Source of the DNA: Cornus controversa
Taxonomy: Eukaryota > Streptophyta > Magnoliopsida > Cornales > Cornaceae
NCBI GenBank assembly: GCA_026545225.1
Contig: CM048848.1
Span: 25,770,806 to 25,834,805 of the forward strand
Direction of reading: 5' to 3'
DNA length: 64,000 nt
Shown here: positions 35,876-47,040 of the stretch, one piece after another
How positions within the stretch are numbered: position 1 is the stretch's first letter
How the letters are laid out: each line of letters opens with the position of its first letter
Made by a program: the position numbers and the translations under genes
Notes under the pieces: generated by a model
What the model saw: the letters and a program-made list of their open reading frames with translations, nothing else
What the model was told of the DNA's origin: nothing
The model's database searches: none

Positions 35876-37099
35876 CTACTCGAGGGCGGGTGGTGGTGGT
35901 GGTGGCTCGGTGGGAGCAGAAGTGGAGGTGGAGGCTCGACCTGCGAACAGGAACTGCAGATCCTGCCGGAAGGCTCGGAACTCATCTAAGATCGCTCTCT
36001 GGCCCTGCACCAGAGAAGAAATGTCCGTCCGAATACCCGCCAGCTGACTCTGCGTCACCTGGACGTGCTCGTCAAAACCCTGCTGGAGCCGCTCTACGTC
36101 AGCCGCCAGGCAGGAATAGCCTGTCGCTAAGATATCATGCCGCTCTGCAGCGACATCCATCTCCTCCTCCTCCATCTCCTCGTCCTCCGCCTCAGCCCCT
36201 GCTGGCTCTCCCTCATCCATCTCCACTGGGGCATCCATATCTACATCGTCTGGTGGATCACCCTGATGGTCCTGTCGCTCTAAGTGTCGCCTCACCCGAT
36301 CCCACTGAGTAGATGTGAAGCGGGTGGGCGGTGCCAACTGAATGTCAGTCCGACTGACTGGTATACTGGCACTGCTGAGAAAAGCGGCGATCAGGAATGG
36401 AAAGGGAAGCCGCCAACTCGCTGTTCTCCTCTTCCTCTTGTTGACGAGGCCATCCCAAACTTTGTGCATCTGCCCCCAGATAAGCGATGGGACAGAAAAC
36501 CAAGCGCCTGTATGGAAAGCATAGAGGCAACGGAGGAGGTCACCCCTGCGCTCGGCCACGTGCTGCAACGGACACGCGTTCTTGAGGAGAACGGTGTCCA
36601 GGAACCAATATCTGCTCGGGCACATCGACTTGGACGTGCAGTTGTGGTTGGGCGTGGTAAACGCCCCGCCACACATGTCCATCACTATCGAGAAGAGCGT
36701 GGTATCTGCTGGGAGCGCGGCACTATAGAGTGGCTGACCGTCCGGGCCAACCATGTCCGGCGGCTGCTGGTGAGGAATGCCGAGCATATGAGCAATCCGG
36801 CTCGGCGTAATCGTGATCGTGACTGTGGCCACGGTAGTCTCGAGTGTATCTGGCGCTGTGCAGGAGTAGGTCATATGCTCGTAAAAGACCTGCACTAGGC
36901 GCTCGTGTGCCACGTCTGTGGGAGGCACGCATAGCCGGTCGAGGCGACGCCTCCTGAGCTCGGCAACCGTCCACTCGGTGTCGGGACGCCTCTCAAACTC
37001 GGCTAAGTCGAAAACCTGCTCCGGGTGGAACTTCCGAGACCGGAAGGCTCGCCCGGGCACGTCACGAACAGCACCGGCGGCGTTCTTCACTCTTGCCAT
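35876..37099 (-). CDS. ORF2 of element M, 407 residues, unknown function
   Basis: The product resembles what databases call putative plant transposon protein (I recall Transposase_32, PF20167); its function is unknown. The start at 37099 (MARVKN) is chosen because the longer frame from 37129 begins inside a likely intron, and the copy in A starts at the same Met and has the same length. It has an N-terminal globular part with RRRRLDRLCVPP and TITITPSRIAHMLGIP, and a core WFLDTVLLKNACP...ERRGDLLR...WGQM shared with element C. An acidic stretch (EDEEMEEEEMD, about residues 305-315), a probable coiled coil (about 330-382) and a PPPPPP tail follow. There is no signal peptide or membrane segment, which argues against an envelope protein. 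It sits where Athila elements carry their extra gene. Confidence 0.85.
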   Translation of the reverse strand: MARVKNAAGAVRDVPGRAFRSRKFHPEQVFDLAEFERRPDTEWTVAELRRRRLDRLCVPPTDVAHERLVQVFYEHMTYSCTAPDTLETTVATVTITITPSRIAHMLGIPHQQPPDMVGPDGQPLYSAALPADTTLFSIVMDMCGGAFTTPNHNCTSKSMCPSRYWFLDTVLLKNACPLQHVAERRGDLLRCLYAFHTGAWFSVPSLIWGQMHKVWDGLVNKRKRRTASWRLPFPFLIAAFLSSASIPVSRTDIQLAPPTRFTSTQWDRVRRHLERQDHQGDPPDDVDMDAPVEMDEGEPAGAEAEDEEMEEEEMDVAAERHDILATGYSCLAADVERLQQGFDEHVQVTQSQLAGIRTDISSLVQGQRAILDEFRAFRQDLQFLFAGRASTSTSAPTEPPPPPPALE

Positions 37100-37113
37100 G
37101 GCCGCGGAACAGT

Positions 37114-37516
37114 CTGCACTGGATTCCAAAAGGTACGTAAATAAAAGATGAATAAGAAGAAAGTGAAACTACTACTAGACTAAAAGAATAAAATAAAAAT
37201 AAAAAAAATAAAAATGAAGTCCTAGTCCAAGGTACTGACAAAAATGCAAAAAGTTGCACTCGAAGAGGCAATGTGAACAGGCGCAACCGAAACGAAGGTG
37301 CCACGGTTATACACCGAACACTAAGCGTTTGAAATGAAGAAAATGCCAAATCCCACTCCCGCTTGAATTCCTACCCCCCCCCGAAACCCACAAAAACTGG
37401 ATTCGGACATCGCACTCGCAACCATCCACCCCAACATGATCTAACTATGTTTATTCCGCTGTAAAACTATCAAAAATGGCGAGAGAATAAACAAAAAGTA
37501 GCCATGCATCACTTAC
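37114..37516 (-). other. Predicted intron in the 5' leader of ORF2 (M)
   Basis: On minus a perfect donor CGAG|GTAAGT starts at 37516 and an acceptor AGTGCAG| ends at 37114, 14 nt before the ORF2 ATG. Element A has the same donor and acceptor at 55608 and 55993. The T-rich interior fits a plant intron. Not confirmed by transcripts. Confidence 0.65.
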
Positions 37517-37737
37517 CTCGTGAGGAAGAAGATGAACGGCTCAACCGAAGAAAACTCCACGCGCAGCCGCGAAGAGAAGATCGCGCAGATGCTTGCGGCG
37601 GATCGGACTGCGTCGGATGGCGGCGGATGATCGGGAATGGAAGATCGAGTGCTCGGGAGTGCTTGGATAGGGCTTGGATCGCACAGAGGGAGAGAAGAAG
37701 TCGGATGGTCTTTTAAAATGGGAGGGAAGCCCAACGG

Positions 37738-37745
37738 TTTAAATA
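37738..37745 (-). promoter_or_regulatory. TATA-like box upstream of ORF2 (M)
   Basis: Minus CTATTTAAACCG, followed by pyrimidine-rich CTTCCCTCCC. It lies about 30 bp downstream of the palindrome array and is conserved in A (55375-55382). Proposed core of an internal ORF2 promoter. Confidence 0.6.
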
Positions 37746-37776
37746 GATTTTCGGCTCACGTGCAGGCTCCGCGTGC

Positions 37777-38132
37777 ATTTCGATTGATCAAAATCTTGCT
37801 TCGATCAATCGAAACTAACTTCGATGGATTGAGATTGTCTCTTCGATCAATCGAACATTCCTTCCCTAAATCACATTTTTACTTCGATCAATCGAACATT
37901 TAATTGATGCAATCGAACTTTTAGTTCGATCAATCGAAATCCAATTTCGATCAATCGAAAGTTTCGATCGATCAAAGACCTATCGAAGTGCAATCGAAGA
38001 ATATCACCTCTCGGGACTTTGGACTTGGCAAATCTTTGCAATTTTTCGATCAATCGAAACCAAAATTTCGATCAATCGAAATTTTCGATTGATCGAAATT
38101 TTGGTTTCGATCAATCGAAATGCTCAAAAACA
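37777..38132. repeat. GATC palindrome array in the pol-ORF2 spacer of M
   Basis: More than ten copies of TTCGATCAATCGAA or TTCGATTGATCGAA (dense at 37795-37860, 37880-37975 and 38045-38125). The motif class is the same as in the LTR. The array lies between the pol stop and the TATA-like box of ORF2. Confidence 0.9.
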
Positions 38133-38290
38133 GTCAGTTTAAAATATGCTTCAGAGACTTGGATATTGGGGAATTAGATACTACATTGCTTAGATACAAA
38201 CCTACTTTGGATTAAAGGGACACCATGGAAGCTTGATAGCGACCATGGCGTCGCCACCTTACACGTCTATGGCGCGACGTCCGGATCGGC

Positions 38291-41200
38291 TTACGAGTCA
38301 AAATACACGGGATCCGTCAAAGTGACGACATCCACGTATTCGGTGGTGACTTGGTCATCCACGCACACTTTTAAGCGCTGCCCGTTTACTTTGAACATCG
38401 AGCCATCTTTCAAGTCCTTCAATTCCACCGCTCCGTGGGGGGCGACGGAATTAACCAAAAATGGTCCATCCCAACGGGAGCGAAGTTTTCCGGGAAACAA
38501 ATGGAGGCGCGAGTTGTACAACCAAACTTTTTGGCCCGGCGAAAATGTTTTGACTCGAATATTACGATCATGAAAGGCTTTAGACCTTGCCTTATAGATT
38601 TTCGCGTTCTCATACGCGTCATGTCGCAATTCTTCCAATTCATTTAATTGAAGCTTTCGATTAGAGCTGGCCTTTTTCATGTCAAAATTGAAGGTCTTGG
38701 TGGCCCACATAGCTTTATGCTCCAATTCAACCGGAAGATGGCACGCCTTGCCATAAACTAACCGATAAGGTGACATTCCAATGGGAGTTTTGTATGCGGT
38801 TCGGTATGCCCATAATGCGTCGTTTAGTCGCAATGACCAATCCTTCCGGTCAGGCCGAACAGTTTTCTGAAGAATGTTCTTAATCTCCCTATTGGATACT
38901 TCTACTTGGCCACTAGTTTGAGGATGGTAGGGGGTGGCTACTTTGTGTGTGACGGAGTATTTGAGAAGCAAGGTTCGAAGGAACCGGTTACAGAAATGCT
39001 TACCTCCGTCACTGATGATGGCCCGAGGCGTACCAAACCGGCTAAAAATGTTAGCTTGTATGAATTTAACCACGACTGCGTGATCGTTGGTTTTGGTAGC
39101 AACGGCCTCTATCCACTTAGATACGTAGTCCACCGCCACAAGTATGTACTCATGACCAGTAGAGGGTGGAAATGGTCCCATGAAGTCAATGCCCCACACA
39201 TCAAATATTTCAATGATAAGAATAGGGTTAAGAGGCATCATGTCCTTCCGAGACATCGCGCCGAGGCGCTGACATCGCTCACACGAGCGGCAGAATGAAT
39301 ATGCATCCCGATGAAGTGTCGGCCAGAAAAATCCGCATTGAAGAATTTTTGCTGCGGTTTTCTTAGCACTAAAGTGCCCCCCACAAGCGAGTGTATGACA
39401 AAATTTAAGAATGCTTTGGAATTCACTGTTGGGTACACACTTACGAATTATTTGATCGGGGCAGTATTTGAACAATTGAGGATCGTCCCAATAATATGAT
39501 CGTGATTGGGAGAGAAAACGATCCTTCTCTTGTTTGGTCCAAGAAGATGGTATTTTACCGGTTGCCAAATAATTAACCACATCCGCATACCAAGGGATAC
39601 TTTCTTGAGAGATGACAAAGAGTTGTTCATCCGGGAAGGATTCACAAACTGGAATGGAATTATGGAGGGATTCAACAAGAATTCTAGAAAGGTGGTCAGC
39701 TACCACATTTTCAGTTCCCTTTTTGTCTCTAATCTCAAAATTGAACTCTTGCAACAAGAGTATCCAGCGGATCAACCTAGGCTTGGTGTCCTTTTTCGTC
39801 AAAAGATGCCGGAGGGCAGCATGGTCCGAATAGACAATGATCTTTGAACCTAATAAATAAGCTCGAAATTTGTCTAATGCAAATACTACCGCAAGCAATT
39901 CCTTTTCCGTTGTGGTATAATTGATTTGAGCTTCGGAAAGGGTTTTACTTGCGTAATAGATGACATGTGGCAGTTTGTCTACTCGTTGCCCCAAGACCGC
40001 ACCCATGGCATAGTCGGATGCATCACACATAATCTCAAATGGGAGAGTCCAGTTTGGAGGGATTAGAACTGGAGCGGTTGTAAGCATGGCGCGGAGTTTT
40101 TCAAAAGCGTCAAGGCACGCTTCATCAAAGGTAAAGCAAGACTCTTTTTCAAGAAGGCGACACAAAGGCCGAGAAATCTTGCTAAAGTCTTTGATGAAAC
40201 GGCGATAAAATCCCGCATGCCCAAGGAATGAACGAATCTCTCTCACCGTGGATGGTGGAGGAAGTTTGGAAATGAGCTCAACCTTGGCTTTATCAACCTC
40301 TATTCCTCGCTTAGACACAATATGCCCTAGGACAATACCCTCTTGAACCATAAAGTGACTCTTTTCCCAACTAAGAATTAGGTTGGTTTCTTGACATCTT
40401 TTGAGAACACAAGCTAGATTTTGGAGGCATGATTCATATGAAGGTCCAAAAACGGAAAAATCATCCATGAACACTTCTAAGAATTTTTCCACCATGTCCG
40501 AGAAGATAGACATCATACACCGTTGAAAAGTTGCCGGTGCATTGCACAACCCAAAGGGCATGCGTCTATAAGCAAATGTGCTGAAGGGACATGTAAAGGT
40601 GGTTTTCTCTTGGTCCCTCGGGTCTATAGCAACCTGATTATAGCCGGAATATCCATCCAAAAAGCAATAAAAGCTTTGCCCGGCCAATCTCTCCAATATT
40701 TGATCAATGAATGGGAGGGGGAAGTGATCTTTCCGAGTGGCTGAATTTAATTTCCTATAATCAATGCACACTCTCCATCCTGTGGTGGTGCGTTGGGGAA
40801 CTAATTCACCCTTATCATTAGGTTGCACCGTAATACCAGACTTCTTTGGAACCACTTGAGTGGGACTAACCCACTTGCTATCAGAGATGGGGTATATGAT
40901 CCCCGCATCTAGTAACTTCACCACCTCCTTCAGGACAACGTCCTTCATATTTGGATTTAATCGACGTTGTGCCTCCCTTGAGGTCTTTGCATCCTCTTCC
41001 AAGTGTATGCGATGCATACAAACAGAAGGGTCTATTCCCTTAAGAACTATCACACTCCATCCTATTGCTTCTTTGTGCTCTTTGAGCACCTTTATGAGTT
41101 CCAATTCTTGAGCATTTGTGAGATTGGAAGCAATAATGACTGGAAGGGTCTCATTTGCGCCCAAGAAAACATACTTGAGTGTAGCTGGAAGAGGCTTGAG

Positions 41201-43924
41201 CTCAAGTTGTGGTGGGGAAATTAAAGAAGGAGTTTGGGGAGTTTTGGACAAAGGGGGCAAGGGTTCTCTCGGAACTCTCCACTTAGGCAAATCCATGACA
41301 GTATTAACATCGAGCATGGAATTGACTTCACATATGGATTGCTCAATGTCAAAATCGTCATGGTTAAAATGATTTAGGCATGCCTCTAAGGGGTCCGTGG
41401 AAAGAATAGAAGGAAGTGCTTCTTGAACAAGGTCGTCCACTACATCGACACAAAAGCACTCACTTTCATCGTCGGGTGTGTGGTGGGAAGCATTGAAGAT
41501 GTTCAAGCGGACTTTCATATTCCCAAAAGAGATGTCCATCACTCCAGTACGGCAATTAACGCAAGCGTTTGCCGTGGCCAAGAATGGACGACCTAGAATG
41601 ATAGGAATATGATGATTCGGATTTTGAACCGGTTCCGTGTCAAGGACTATGAAGTCCACCGGAAAATAGAATTTGTCCACTTGAATGATGACATCCTCAA
41701 TGATGCCACGTGGTTGCTTCACCGAACGGTCGGCAAGTTGCAACACAACCGTGGTATGCTTGAGTTCCCCCAAACCTAGTTGTTGGTAAACTGAGAATGG
41801 AAGCAAATTGACACTAGCCCCTAGGTCAAGAAGTGCTTTTTCAAAAGATTGATTTCCGATAGTGCACGAAATGGTCGGAGCACCCGGATCTTTGAATTTA
41901 GGAGGGGCTTGATGTTGGAAAATGGAGCTTATGTGCTCAGTTAAGAGGACTTTCTTAGGAACATTATTCCTAGATTTGCGCTTTTGAGTGCATAAGTCCT
42001 TCAAGAATTTCGCATAAGAGGGAATTTGTCGAATAGCATCAAGGAGAGGGAGATTGATCTTTACTTGTTTGAAGATCTCCATCATGTCTTGGATTTTCTC
42101 TCCTTGCTTCCCGAAATGAGAAGGTTCCTTCAATCGTTGAGGAAAAGGAACCGGAGGTTCATAAGAGGTGTCAAGATTTGGAATCGATGGTGACATAACT
42201 TCACTTGCCTTTCCTTTTGGATTTGAAGGGGTATTTTGCAAATTTGGATTTAACGGCAACAATTTTGGATTTAATTGGGATTCTTTTGGATTTTTAGGTT
42301 GCTCTTGAAATTCTTTTCTCTCTTCCTCCCCTACCTTGGAGTTAATGATTTTTCCACTCCTCAAGGTTGTGATTGATTGAACTTGCTCTGGAGGAGCATT
42401 ACAAGTTGAAGATGATGGATCTTCAATCATATGCACACCCTTGGGATTCGCCACCGGTTGACTTGGCAACTTACCTTCCTCCCTTCTATTTAAGGCATTA
42501 GCTAGTTGCCCGATTTGAGCTTCTAACCTAGCCATAGATTGAGCATTGGCTTCTAGCTTAGAGATTGATTGAGAATGAGTTTGCAATAAGCGGGTGTTGG
42601 CCTCAAGATTGCTTATCACTCGATCTTCAAAGCTTTGGCTTCTCGGAGGAGGTGGTGGTTGTTGGTAATTAGATCTTTGATTGTAAGGTTGAGGGTTTGG
42701 CCTATAATGCGGCTGTTGAGATTGGGGATTAAAAGAATTTTGCCCTTGGAAAGGGGGACTTGATTCTTGATTCTTCCATGAAAAAGCCGGATGATTCTTG
42801 TAACCAGGATTGTACGTGTTCGAATATGGATCATTCATTTGTTTAGCGTACAAGGCATTCGCTTGCTCTTGAGCATAATCGGGAGATTGCCCGGCAATAG
42901 GGCAATCTCGCACAAAATGCGAAGTGCTATAGCAAAACGAACATCCCTCCTGATTTTGGACGGATTGGTTAGGAGTAGGCAGCCCATTTTTCATGATTAA
43001 ATCCATTTTTCGGGACAAGGCTTCTACTTGCATGGCTACCTCATCTACCCGTGAAATCTCATGCACTCCTCTACAAGGTTGGGTGGCCTTCCCTTTCCTA
43101 GTGGAGGAGCGTTGAGCTGAATTGTTGCTTAGGGTTTGAAAAAGTTTCCATGCCTCATCGGGGCTTTTCAAAAGGTACCCACCCCCACACGCGGAGTCTA
43201 TCATTTGTCTATGTTGCTCACTCACCCCATCATAAAAACTTTGCACTAGCTGCCATTTTGGGACAGCATGATGCGGACAAGATTTTAAGAGATCTTTTAA
43301 CCTCTCCCACGTCTCATGGAATTGTTCTTGGTCAATTTGGGTGAATCCGGTGATTGCTCGCCGAATATCACTTGTCTTACCCATTGGGAAGTATTTTTTT
43401 AAGAACTCTATTTGCATTTCCGCCCAAGAATGGATTGAGTTGGGTTCTAGGGAATTGAACCAACTTCTAGCCTTATCTTTTAGGGAAAATGGAAACATAC
43501 GTAGCTTTAGATCATCCTCCGTAAAGTGTGGTACACGAATGGTGGAACACACGGAAAAGAAGTAATCTAAGTGCCGGTATGGATCCTCATTAGGAAGACC
43601 GTGAAAGCTGTTAAGAAGGTTGAGGGTGGAGGACTTTATTTCAAATTGATTTGCCGCTACATCCGGAAATTGAATACACGAAGGTACTTCAAATGTAGTC
43701 GGAAGGTAAAAGTCCATAAGCAACTCTCCTTGAGGAGGTGGTGGTGGAGGCGGTTGTTCATGATTAAAAGGAGGTAGACCGGGAGGTTGTCTCTCATTTG
43801 GATCCATGTTTTCAGTCCTAGGCAAAATAGGGTCCCTAGAGGTTCCTCTACGTCGTCTAAGTGTTCGTTCAAGTTCACTATTACAAGGAAGCAAAGGAAG
43901 TGACAATGACCGTCTACCTAGCAT
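38291..43924 (-). CDS. gag-pol: Gag-Pol polyprotein, Athila lineage, intact (1877 residues)
   Basis: Encodes all core replication proteins of a Ty3/gypsy element in one uninterrupted frame. Gag domain about 90-235 ([20 protein letters not shown]). Zinc knuckle C328, C331, H336, C341. Proline-rich linker 385-430. Aspartic protease with D700 in DLGAS, the usual Athila variant of D(T/S)GA. Reverse transcriptase 1010-1190 with FMDD at 1152-1155. RNase H with D1301, E1340 and D1367. Integrase zinc finger H1510, H1517, C1548, C1551; catalytic D1580, D1639, E1675 with D-x35-E spacing. The C-terminus ends in GPFLVNSV...VNGQRLKVC without a chromodomain, as expected for Athila. The start is the first Met after a 267-bp leader, matched in A and C. 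All catalytic residues are present, so it is potentially functional. Confidence 0.97.
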   Translation of the reverse strand: MLGRRSLSLPLLPCNSELERTLRRRRGTSRDPILPRTENMDPNERQPPGLPPFNHEQPPPPPPPQGELLMDFYLPTTFEVPSCIQFPDVAANQFEIKSSTLNLLNSFHGLPNEDPYRHLDYFFSVCSTIRVPHFTEDDLKLRMFPFSLKDKARSWFNSLEPNSIHSWAEMQIEFLKKYFPMGKTSDIRRAITGFTQIDQEQFHETWERLKDLLKSCPHHAVPKWQLVQSFYDGVSEQHRQMIDSACGGGYLLKSPDEAWKLFQTLSNNSAQRSSTRKGKATQPCRGVHEISRVDEVAMQVEALSRKMDLIMKNGLPTPNQSVQNQEGCSFCYSTSHFVRDCPIAGQSPDYAQEQANALYAKQMNDPYSNTYNPGYKNHPAFSWKNQESSPPFQGQNSFNPQSQQPHYRPNPQPYNQRSNYQQPPPPPRSQSFEDRVISNLEANTRLLQTHSQSISKLEANAQSMARLEAQIGQLANALNRREEGKLPSQPVANPKGVHMIEDPSSSTCNAPPEQVQSITTLRSGKIINSKVGEEERKEFQEQPKNPKESQLNPKLLPLNPNLQNTPSNPKGKASEVMSPSIPNLDTSYEPPVPFPQRLKEPSHFGKQGEKIQDMMEIFKQVKINLPLLDAIRQIPSYAKFLKDLCTQKRKSRNNVPKKVLLTEHISSIFQHQAPPKFKDPGAPTISCTIGNQSFEKALLDLGASVNLLPFSVYQQLGLGELKHTTVVLQLADRSVKQPRGIIEDVIIQVDKFYFPVDFIVLDTEPVQNPNHHIPIILGRPFLATANACVNCRTGVMDISFGNMKVRLNIFNASHHTPDDESECFCVDVVDDLVQEALPSILSTDPLEACLNHFNHDDFDIEQSICEVNSMLDVNTVMDLPKWRVPREPLPPLSKTPQTPSLISPPQLELKPLPATLKYVFLGANETLPVIIASNLTNAQELELIKVLKEHKEAIGWSVIVLKGIDPSVCMHRIHLEEDAKTSREAQRRLNPNMKDVVLKEVVKLLDAGIIYPISDSKWVSPTQVVPKKSGITVQPNDKGELVPQRTTTGWRVCIDYRKLNSATRKDHFPLPFIDQILERLAGQSFYCFLDGYSGYNQVAIDPRDQEKTTFTCPFSTFAYRRMPFGLCNAPATFQRCMMSIFSDMVEKFLEVFMDDFSVFGPSYESCLQNLACVLKRCQETNLILSWEKSHFMVQEGIVLGHIVSKRGIEVDKAKVELISKLPPPSTVREIRSFLGHAGFYRRFIKDFSKISRPLCRLLEKESCFTFDEACLDAFEKLRAMLTTAPVLIPPNWTLPFEIMCDASDYAMGAVLGQRVDKLPHVIYYASKTLSEAQINYTTTEKELLAVVFALDKFRAYLLGSKIIVYSDHAALRHLLTKKDTKPRLIRWILLLQEFNFEIRDKKGTENVVADHLSRILVESLHNSIPVCESFPDEQLFVISQESIPWYADVVNYLATGKIPSSWTKQEKDRFLSQSRSYYWDDPQLFKYCPDQIIRKCVPNSEFQSILKFCHTLACGGHFSAKKTAAKILQCGFFWPTLHRDAYSFCRSCERCQRLGAMSRKDMMPLNPILIIEIFDVWGIDFMGPFPPSTGHEYILVAVDYVSKWIEAVATKTNDHAVVVKFIQANIFSRFGTPRAIISDGGKHFCNRFLRTLLLKYSVTHKVATPYHPQTSGQVEVSNREIKNILQKTVRPDRKDWSLRLNDALWAYRTAYKTPIGMSPYRLVYGKACHLPVELEHKAMWATKTFNFDMKKASSNRKLQLNELEELRHDAYENAKIYKARSKAFHDRNIRVKTFSPGQKVWLYNSRLHLFPGKLRSRWDGPFLVNSVAPHGAVELKDLKDGSMFKVNGQRLKVCVDDQVTTEYVDVVTLTDPVYFDS

Positions 43925-44191
43925 GCATTATCAATTGAACAACACCGCTATACACAAAAGTAACAAAAATATATACAAAAGAATGTGAATGAACTCAAAC
44001 CACCAGTTTTTGAAGTTATACTCACAAAGGGTTCCAATTTGAATTCTTTTAGATGCCCGCAATGTGGTATACCTAAAATCAAGAAGTTTAAGATATAAGA
44101 ACAAGAAATATATACAAAAAGAATGAAAGAATTTCTAGCCTAAGAATTAAACCAGATTTAATCTTCCAATGGCGACAATTAAACCGTAGAG

Positions 44192-44209
44192 TCCCCGGCA
44201 ACGGCGCCA
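44192..44209 (-). other. Primer-binding site of M, tRNA-Asp type
   Basis: Minus TGGCGCCGTTGCCGGGGA, 6 bp inside the 5' LTR. The leader from here to gag (43925-44191) holds nothing else recognisable. Confidence 0.95.
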
Positions 44210-44215
44210 AAATTT

Positions 44216-45439
44216 TGATGTGGTCGGAACTAAATTATATTGCAAGCTTAATTTTGCCCTTTTTATCAAAATATAATTTAACCACTCGCAAGAGCACGAA
44301 TCTTTGCAGATAAGGTTCTATATAGAGGGTATCGATCCCACGAGGACTAGTCGTTAATTGTCATAGAGAAAGATTAATTCTACTTTAATTCAAACAAAAC
44401 AGATTTTTGGTTTTGTGATTAGAAACTATTGCATAAAGGAAATGACAATAAAATTAAAAAGTAAAGTTGGGAGAGAGAACTAGGGTTGGTTTCCACCCCT
44501 AGCCATTCACATGTTCATAAGTGTAGCAAGCAAGGGATTCATTAATTAAATGCCTAACAATGACATTAGGCTTGTGACCTCAATGACATATCAAAAGATC
44601 AATGTGTGTGCTAACCTATCATAATCCATCTTCAACAAGCATAGCTCTTCAACCTAACTAACTACCTACTTACTCTACTCTCTAAGTGAACACTACATGC
44701 ATCCAAACTACCTTGTCTTGGCATGGTCTATACAAACTAGCATCACACATTCATTTAAACACCATTATCTAGCCATCATTTGCACTTCTTGTGGAATATG
44801 CAAATGTTGTGCATTCAAGTGACAAAACCTACTCTAAGACAAGAATAAATTCCAAATCAAATGAATATATAAAAGAAATGTATTTGTGTACATAATCACT
44901 AGGCTAAATAATCAACATTTAATTACAAGTCCCAAGAGCTACAAAGATGAACAAGTTTACATGGCTAGGGGTTGAAACCAACACCCTAGTAGAAGAGTTA
45001 GTTGCTCATGGTTGCCTTGCACCCTTCCATTGATGAAGAGAATGAAGCTTCTTGGTCTGGTTCAGCCCTTCCTCTTCCTCTCCCGAAGGTCTCTCTCTTC
45101 TTCTTCTGATTTGTATATGTTTTGAGAGCTATGAGATATGTGGCTTTTGGTGCTTTTTGTATGCTTTTTGGCTCCTTTGGGCCCACCATATATATATATA
45201 TATCATTATATATATCTCTTGTATCAAGAAGGCCCCCAAAAGTCTTGTTCAAGTCAGACAATCCCCTTAAGTCGTGCAAAAAGGGGGATTTTGTTGCAAG
45301 TGGGAGAGCAGGTGAGCAAGTGGCCAAGTGGGCTCTGCAGCATTTCGATTGATCGAAATTGCATTTCGATTGATCGAGATTTCGATCAATCGAAATGAGA
45401 TTTCGATCAATCGAAATTTCGATTGATCGAAATCCACAT
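44216..45439 (-). mobile_element. 5' LTR of M, truncated at its outer end
   Basis: Matches 32631-33860 almost base for base, then stops at CCACATC (45439), inside the palindrome array. The outermost roughly 190 bp of the LTR (equivalent to 33862-34055), including the terminal TG, is missing. The adjoining sequence (GATTGTCCTCAATG) belongs to C's 3' noncoding region. The TATA tract (45183-45217) and most of the array are retained. Confidence 0.9.
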
Positions 45440-45707
45440 CGATTGTCCTCAATGTACACCCAATTAAAGCATAGAGAAGAGTAAGAACGATGTTACCAGG
45501 ACCAAGGAGTAGTGGCAAGAAAATAGAGCACATCACTAGCATGAAGGCAAGGCAAGCACACCCCCAAACTTGGATGATTCAACCTGTCAAAACAAACCAC
45601 TATACCCCAAAGATCAAGTGAAAATAGTATGGGTGAAAATAAATATGAAAGAAAAAAAATCCTAAATAAAAAAATAAAAAAAAAAAAAAATATTTTTTTC
45701 ATTTTTC

Positions 45708-45738
<31 letters not shown>

Positions 45739-45816
45739 GAGATTTGAAATCTAACTAAAAAAACTAAACAGAAAAACTAAAAATAAAATAATATACAAAA
45801 GATGGTTACCTTCCTG
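45440..45816 (-). other. 3' noncoding region of element C (ORF2-proximal part)
   Basis: Follows the ORF2 stop of C. It contains long A/T homopolymer runs (45653-45738) and a purine-rich AAGTTTGGGGGTG (about 45558-45570) like the one in M at 35172-35184. Its continuation is at 32630-31597 beyond element M. Confidence 0.7.
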
Positions 45817-47040
45817 TTAAGGATGTGGTGGTGACTGAGCATCCGGATCTAAGTTTGCTTGGCGCATCAGTGCACGCATCATCCTCCTCATCTCTAGTTG
45901 CTCTTGGCGAGTGTCACGAAAGTGATCCACCATCTCTGCTCTCATTGCACCAAACTGTGTGGAGACCTCTGTCTGTAAGGTGCCAAACTGGGCTGTCAAC
46001 CCAGCAATCTGCCCTTCTAAGTATTGATAATCATGGCCACCAGCCTGTGCATGAACTTCCTCTTCCTCTGCCTCCATCTCCTCTGGATCATCTACCGGTG
46101 GTGGTACATCTACATGCTCTCCTCCTTGGGCCAACCGAGATACCTCACCAGGCACCGCTATGACTCTCTGGTGCATATGAGATCGACTCAAGTTCCAGTC
46201 ATGCGTGCCATAATGAAGGTCATGTGGAAAGGCAAGCTCATCCTCGTGGACTGCATACCCCTGTGTTACAAGCAACTGGTGAATAATAGTAGGGAATGGG
46301 AACTCCCAGTCACTTGCACTGTCTGGTACCTTGGCCACAACCTTGGAATAGAATTTCTCCATCTGGCCCCAGACAATCTGTGGGAGTGACAGCCAATGCC
46401 CAAAATGTATGGCATATAAGGCTCGGAGGAACTCTTGACGTCTTTCGGTTTTATGTCCAATTGGACATACATTCTTGAGTAGCACAGCGTCAAGGAACCA
46501 TAAATGATTTGGCATTGAAGACTTTGAAGCTGCATTCCTTTTTGGCCCGGAGAATTGGTTGGCACACAATCGTGCAACCATATTGCCCACCGACAACTCG
46601 TCGGGTAAAGGAGTGTAGATATGAGATAAATCAGCTGGGCATTCATGAGGACAACCCATGGCAATGGCAATGGATGACATGTCAACTCGAACTATTGTTC
46701 CATCTACGGAAGAAGTAAGCACATCCCGCTCATCAGGTTTCGGCATCAAGTTTTGATAAAATACCTTGACAAGCCTCGGGTAAATGGTAGATGATAGTGG
46801 AACAAAAATGGATGCCGACCGACGACGACGGATGTCGGAAATCCCCCATCGTGTCTCGGGAAACATACCATAAAGTTCAGCTATGTCAAACGTTGTTTCA
46901 TAGTTCAACGCCCTTGGATGCCATCTCTCTTGAATACCGTCTCGGCGAGATCGTGAAGAACCTGTGGTCGGATCATTCCTCGCTCGGCGAGGATTACGTG
47001 AACTTGAAGCATCTTGGTGACTTGCTCTCTTTGGTGCCAT
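45817..47040 (-). CDS. ORF2 of element C, 407 residues, unknown function
   Basis: Intact homologue of the M and A ORF2, diverged over most of its length but same size. Basic, serine-rich N-terminus (RNPRRARN, SRSRRD, about 12-34), possibly nuclear-targeting. Conserved core WFLDAVLLKNVCP...ERRQEFLRALYA...WGQM (about 181-227). Acidic patch EEMEAEEEEV (about 320-329). Probable amphipathic coiled coil with 7-residue periodicity (LEGQIAGLTAQFGTLQTEV, about 341-395). No signal peptide or membrane segment. Same start context as its relatives, ending just before the 3' noncoding region. An open ORF2 in an element without RT suggests ORF2 is retained for a purpose. Confidence 0.85.
   Translation of the reverse strand: MAPKRASHQDASSSRNPRRARNDPTTGSSRSRRDGIQERWHPRALNYETTFDIAELYGMFPETRWGISDIRRRRSASIFVPLSSTIYPRLVKVFYQNLMPKPDERDVLTSSVDGTIVRVDMSSIAIAMGCPHECPADLSHIYTPLPDELSVGNMVARLCANQFSGPKRNAASKSSMPNHLWFLDAVLLKNVCPIGHKTERRQEFLRALYAIHFGHWLSLPQIVWGQMEKFYSKVVAKVPDSASDWEFPFPTIIHQLLVTQGYAVHEDELAFPHDLHYGTHDWNLSRSHMHQRVIAVPGEVSRLAQGGEHVDVPPPVDDPEEMEAEEEEVHAQAGGHDYQYLEGQIAGLTAQFGTLQTEVSTQFGAMRAEMVDHFRDTRQEQLEMRRMMRALMRQANLDPDAQSPPHP

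Larger units (their letters stand above)
32631..45439 (-). mobile_element. Element M: Athila retrotransposon with intact gag-pol and ORF2
   Basis: Minus order: truncated 5' LTR (45439-44216), primer-binding site, 1877-codon gag-pol, spacer with palindrome array and TATA box, ORF2 with 5' intron, 3' noncoding region, polypurine tract, 3' LTR (34055-32631). The two LTRs share about 1.2 kb with only a handful of differences. The 5' LTR breaks off at 45439 inside the array and no TSD can be assigned, so a deletion has affected this junction with element C. Confidence 0.93.

Noticed and set aside
35876-37099. ORF2 as an envelope gene
   Set aside because: Position fits the env-like slot of Athila elements, but I see no signal peptide, transmembrane helix or fusion motif in any of the three copies.
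37100-37129. Upstream ATG extending M ORF2 by 10 residues
   Set aside because: It falls within the predicted intron, and the copy in A has no equivalent. The Met at 37099 is shared and gives equal lengths.
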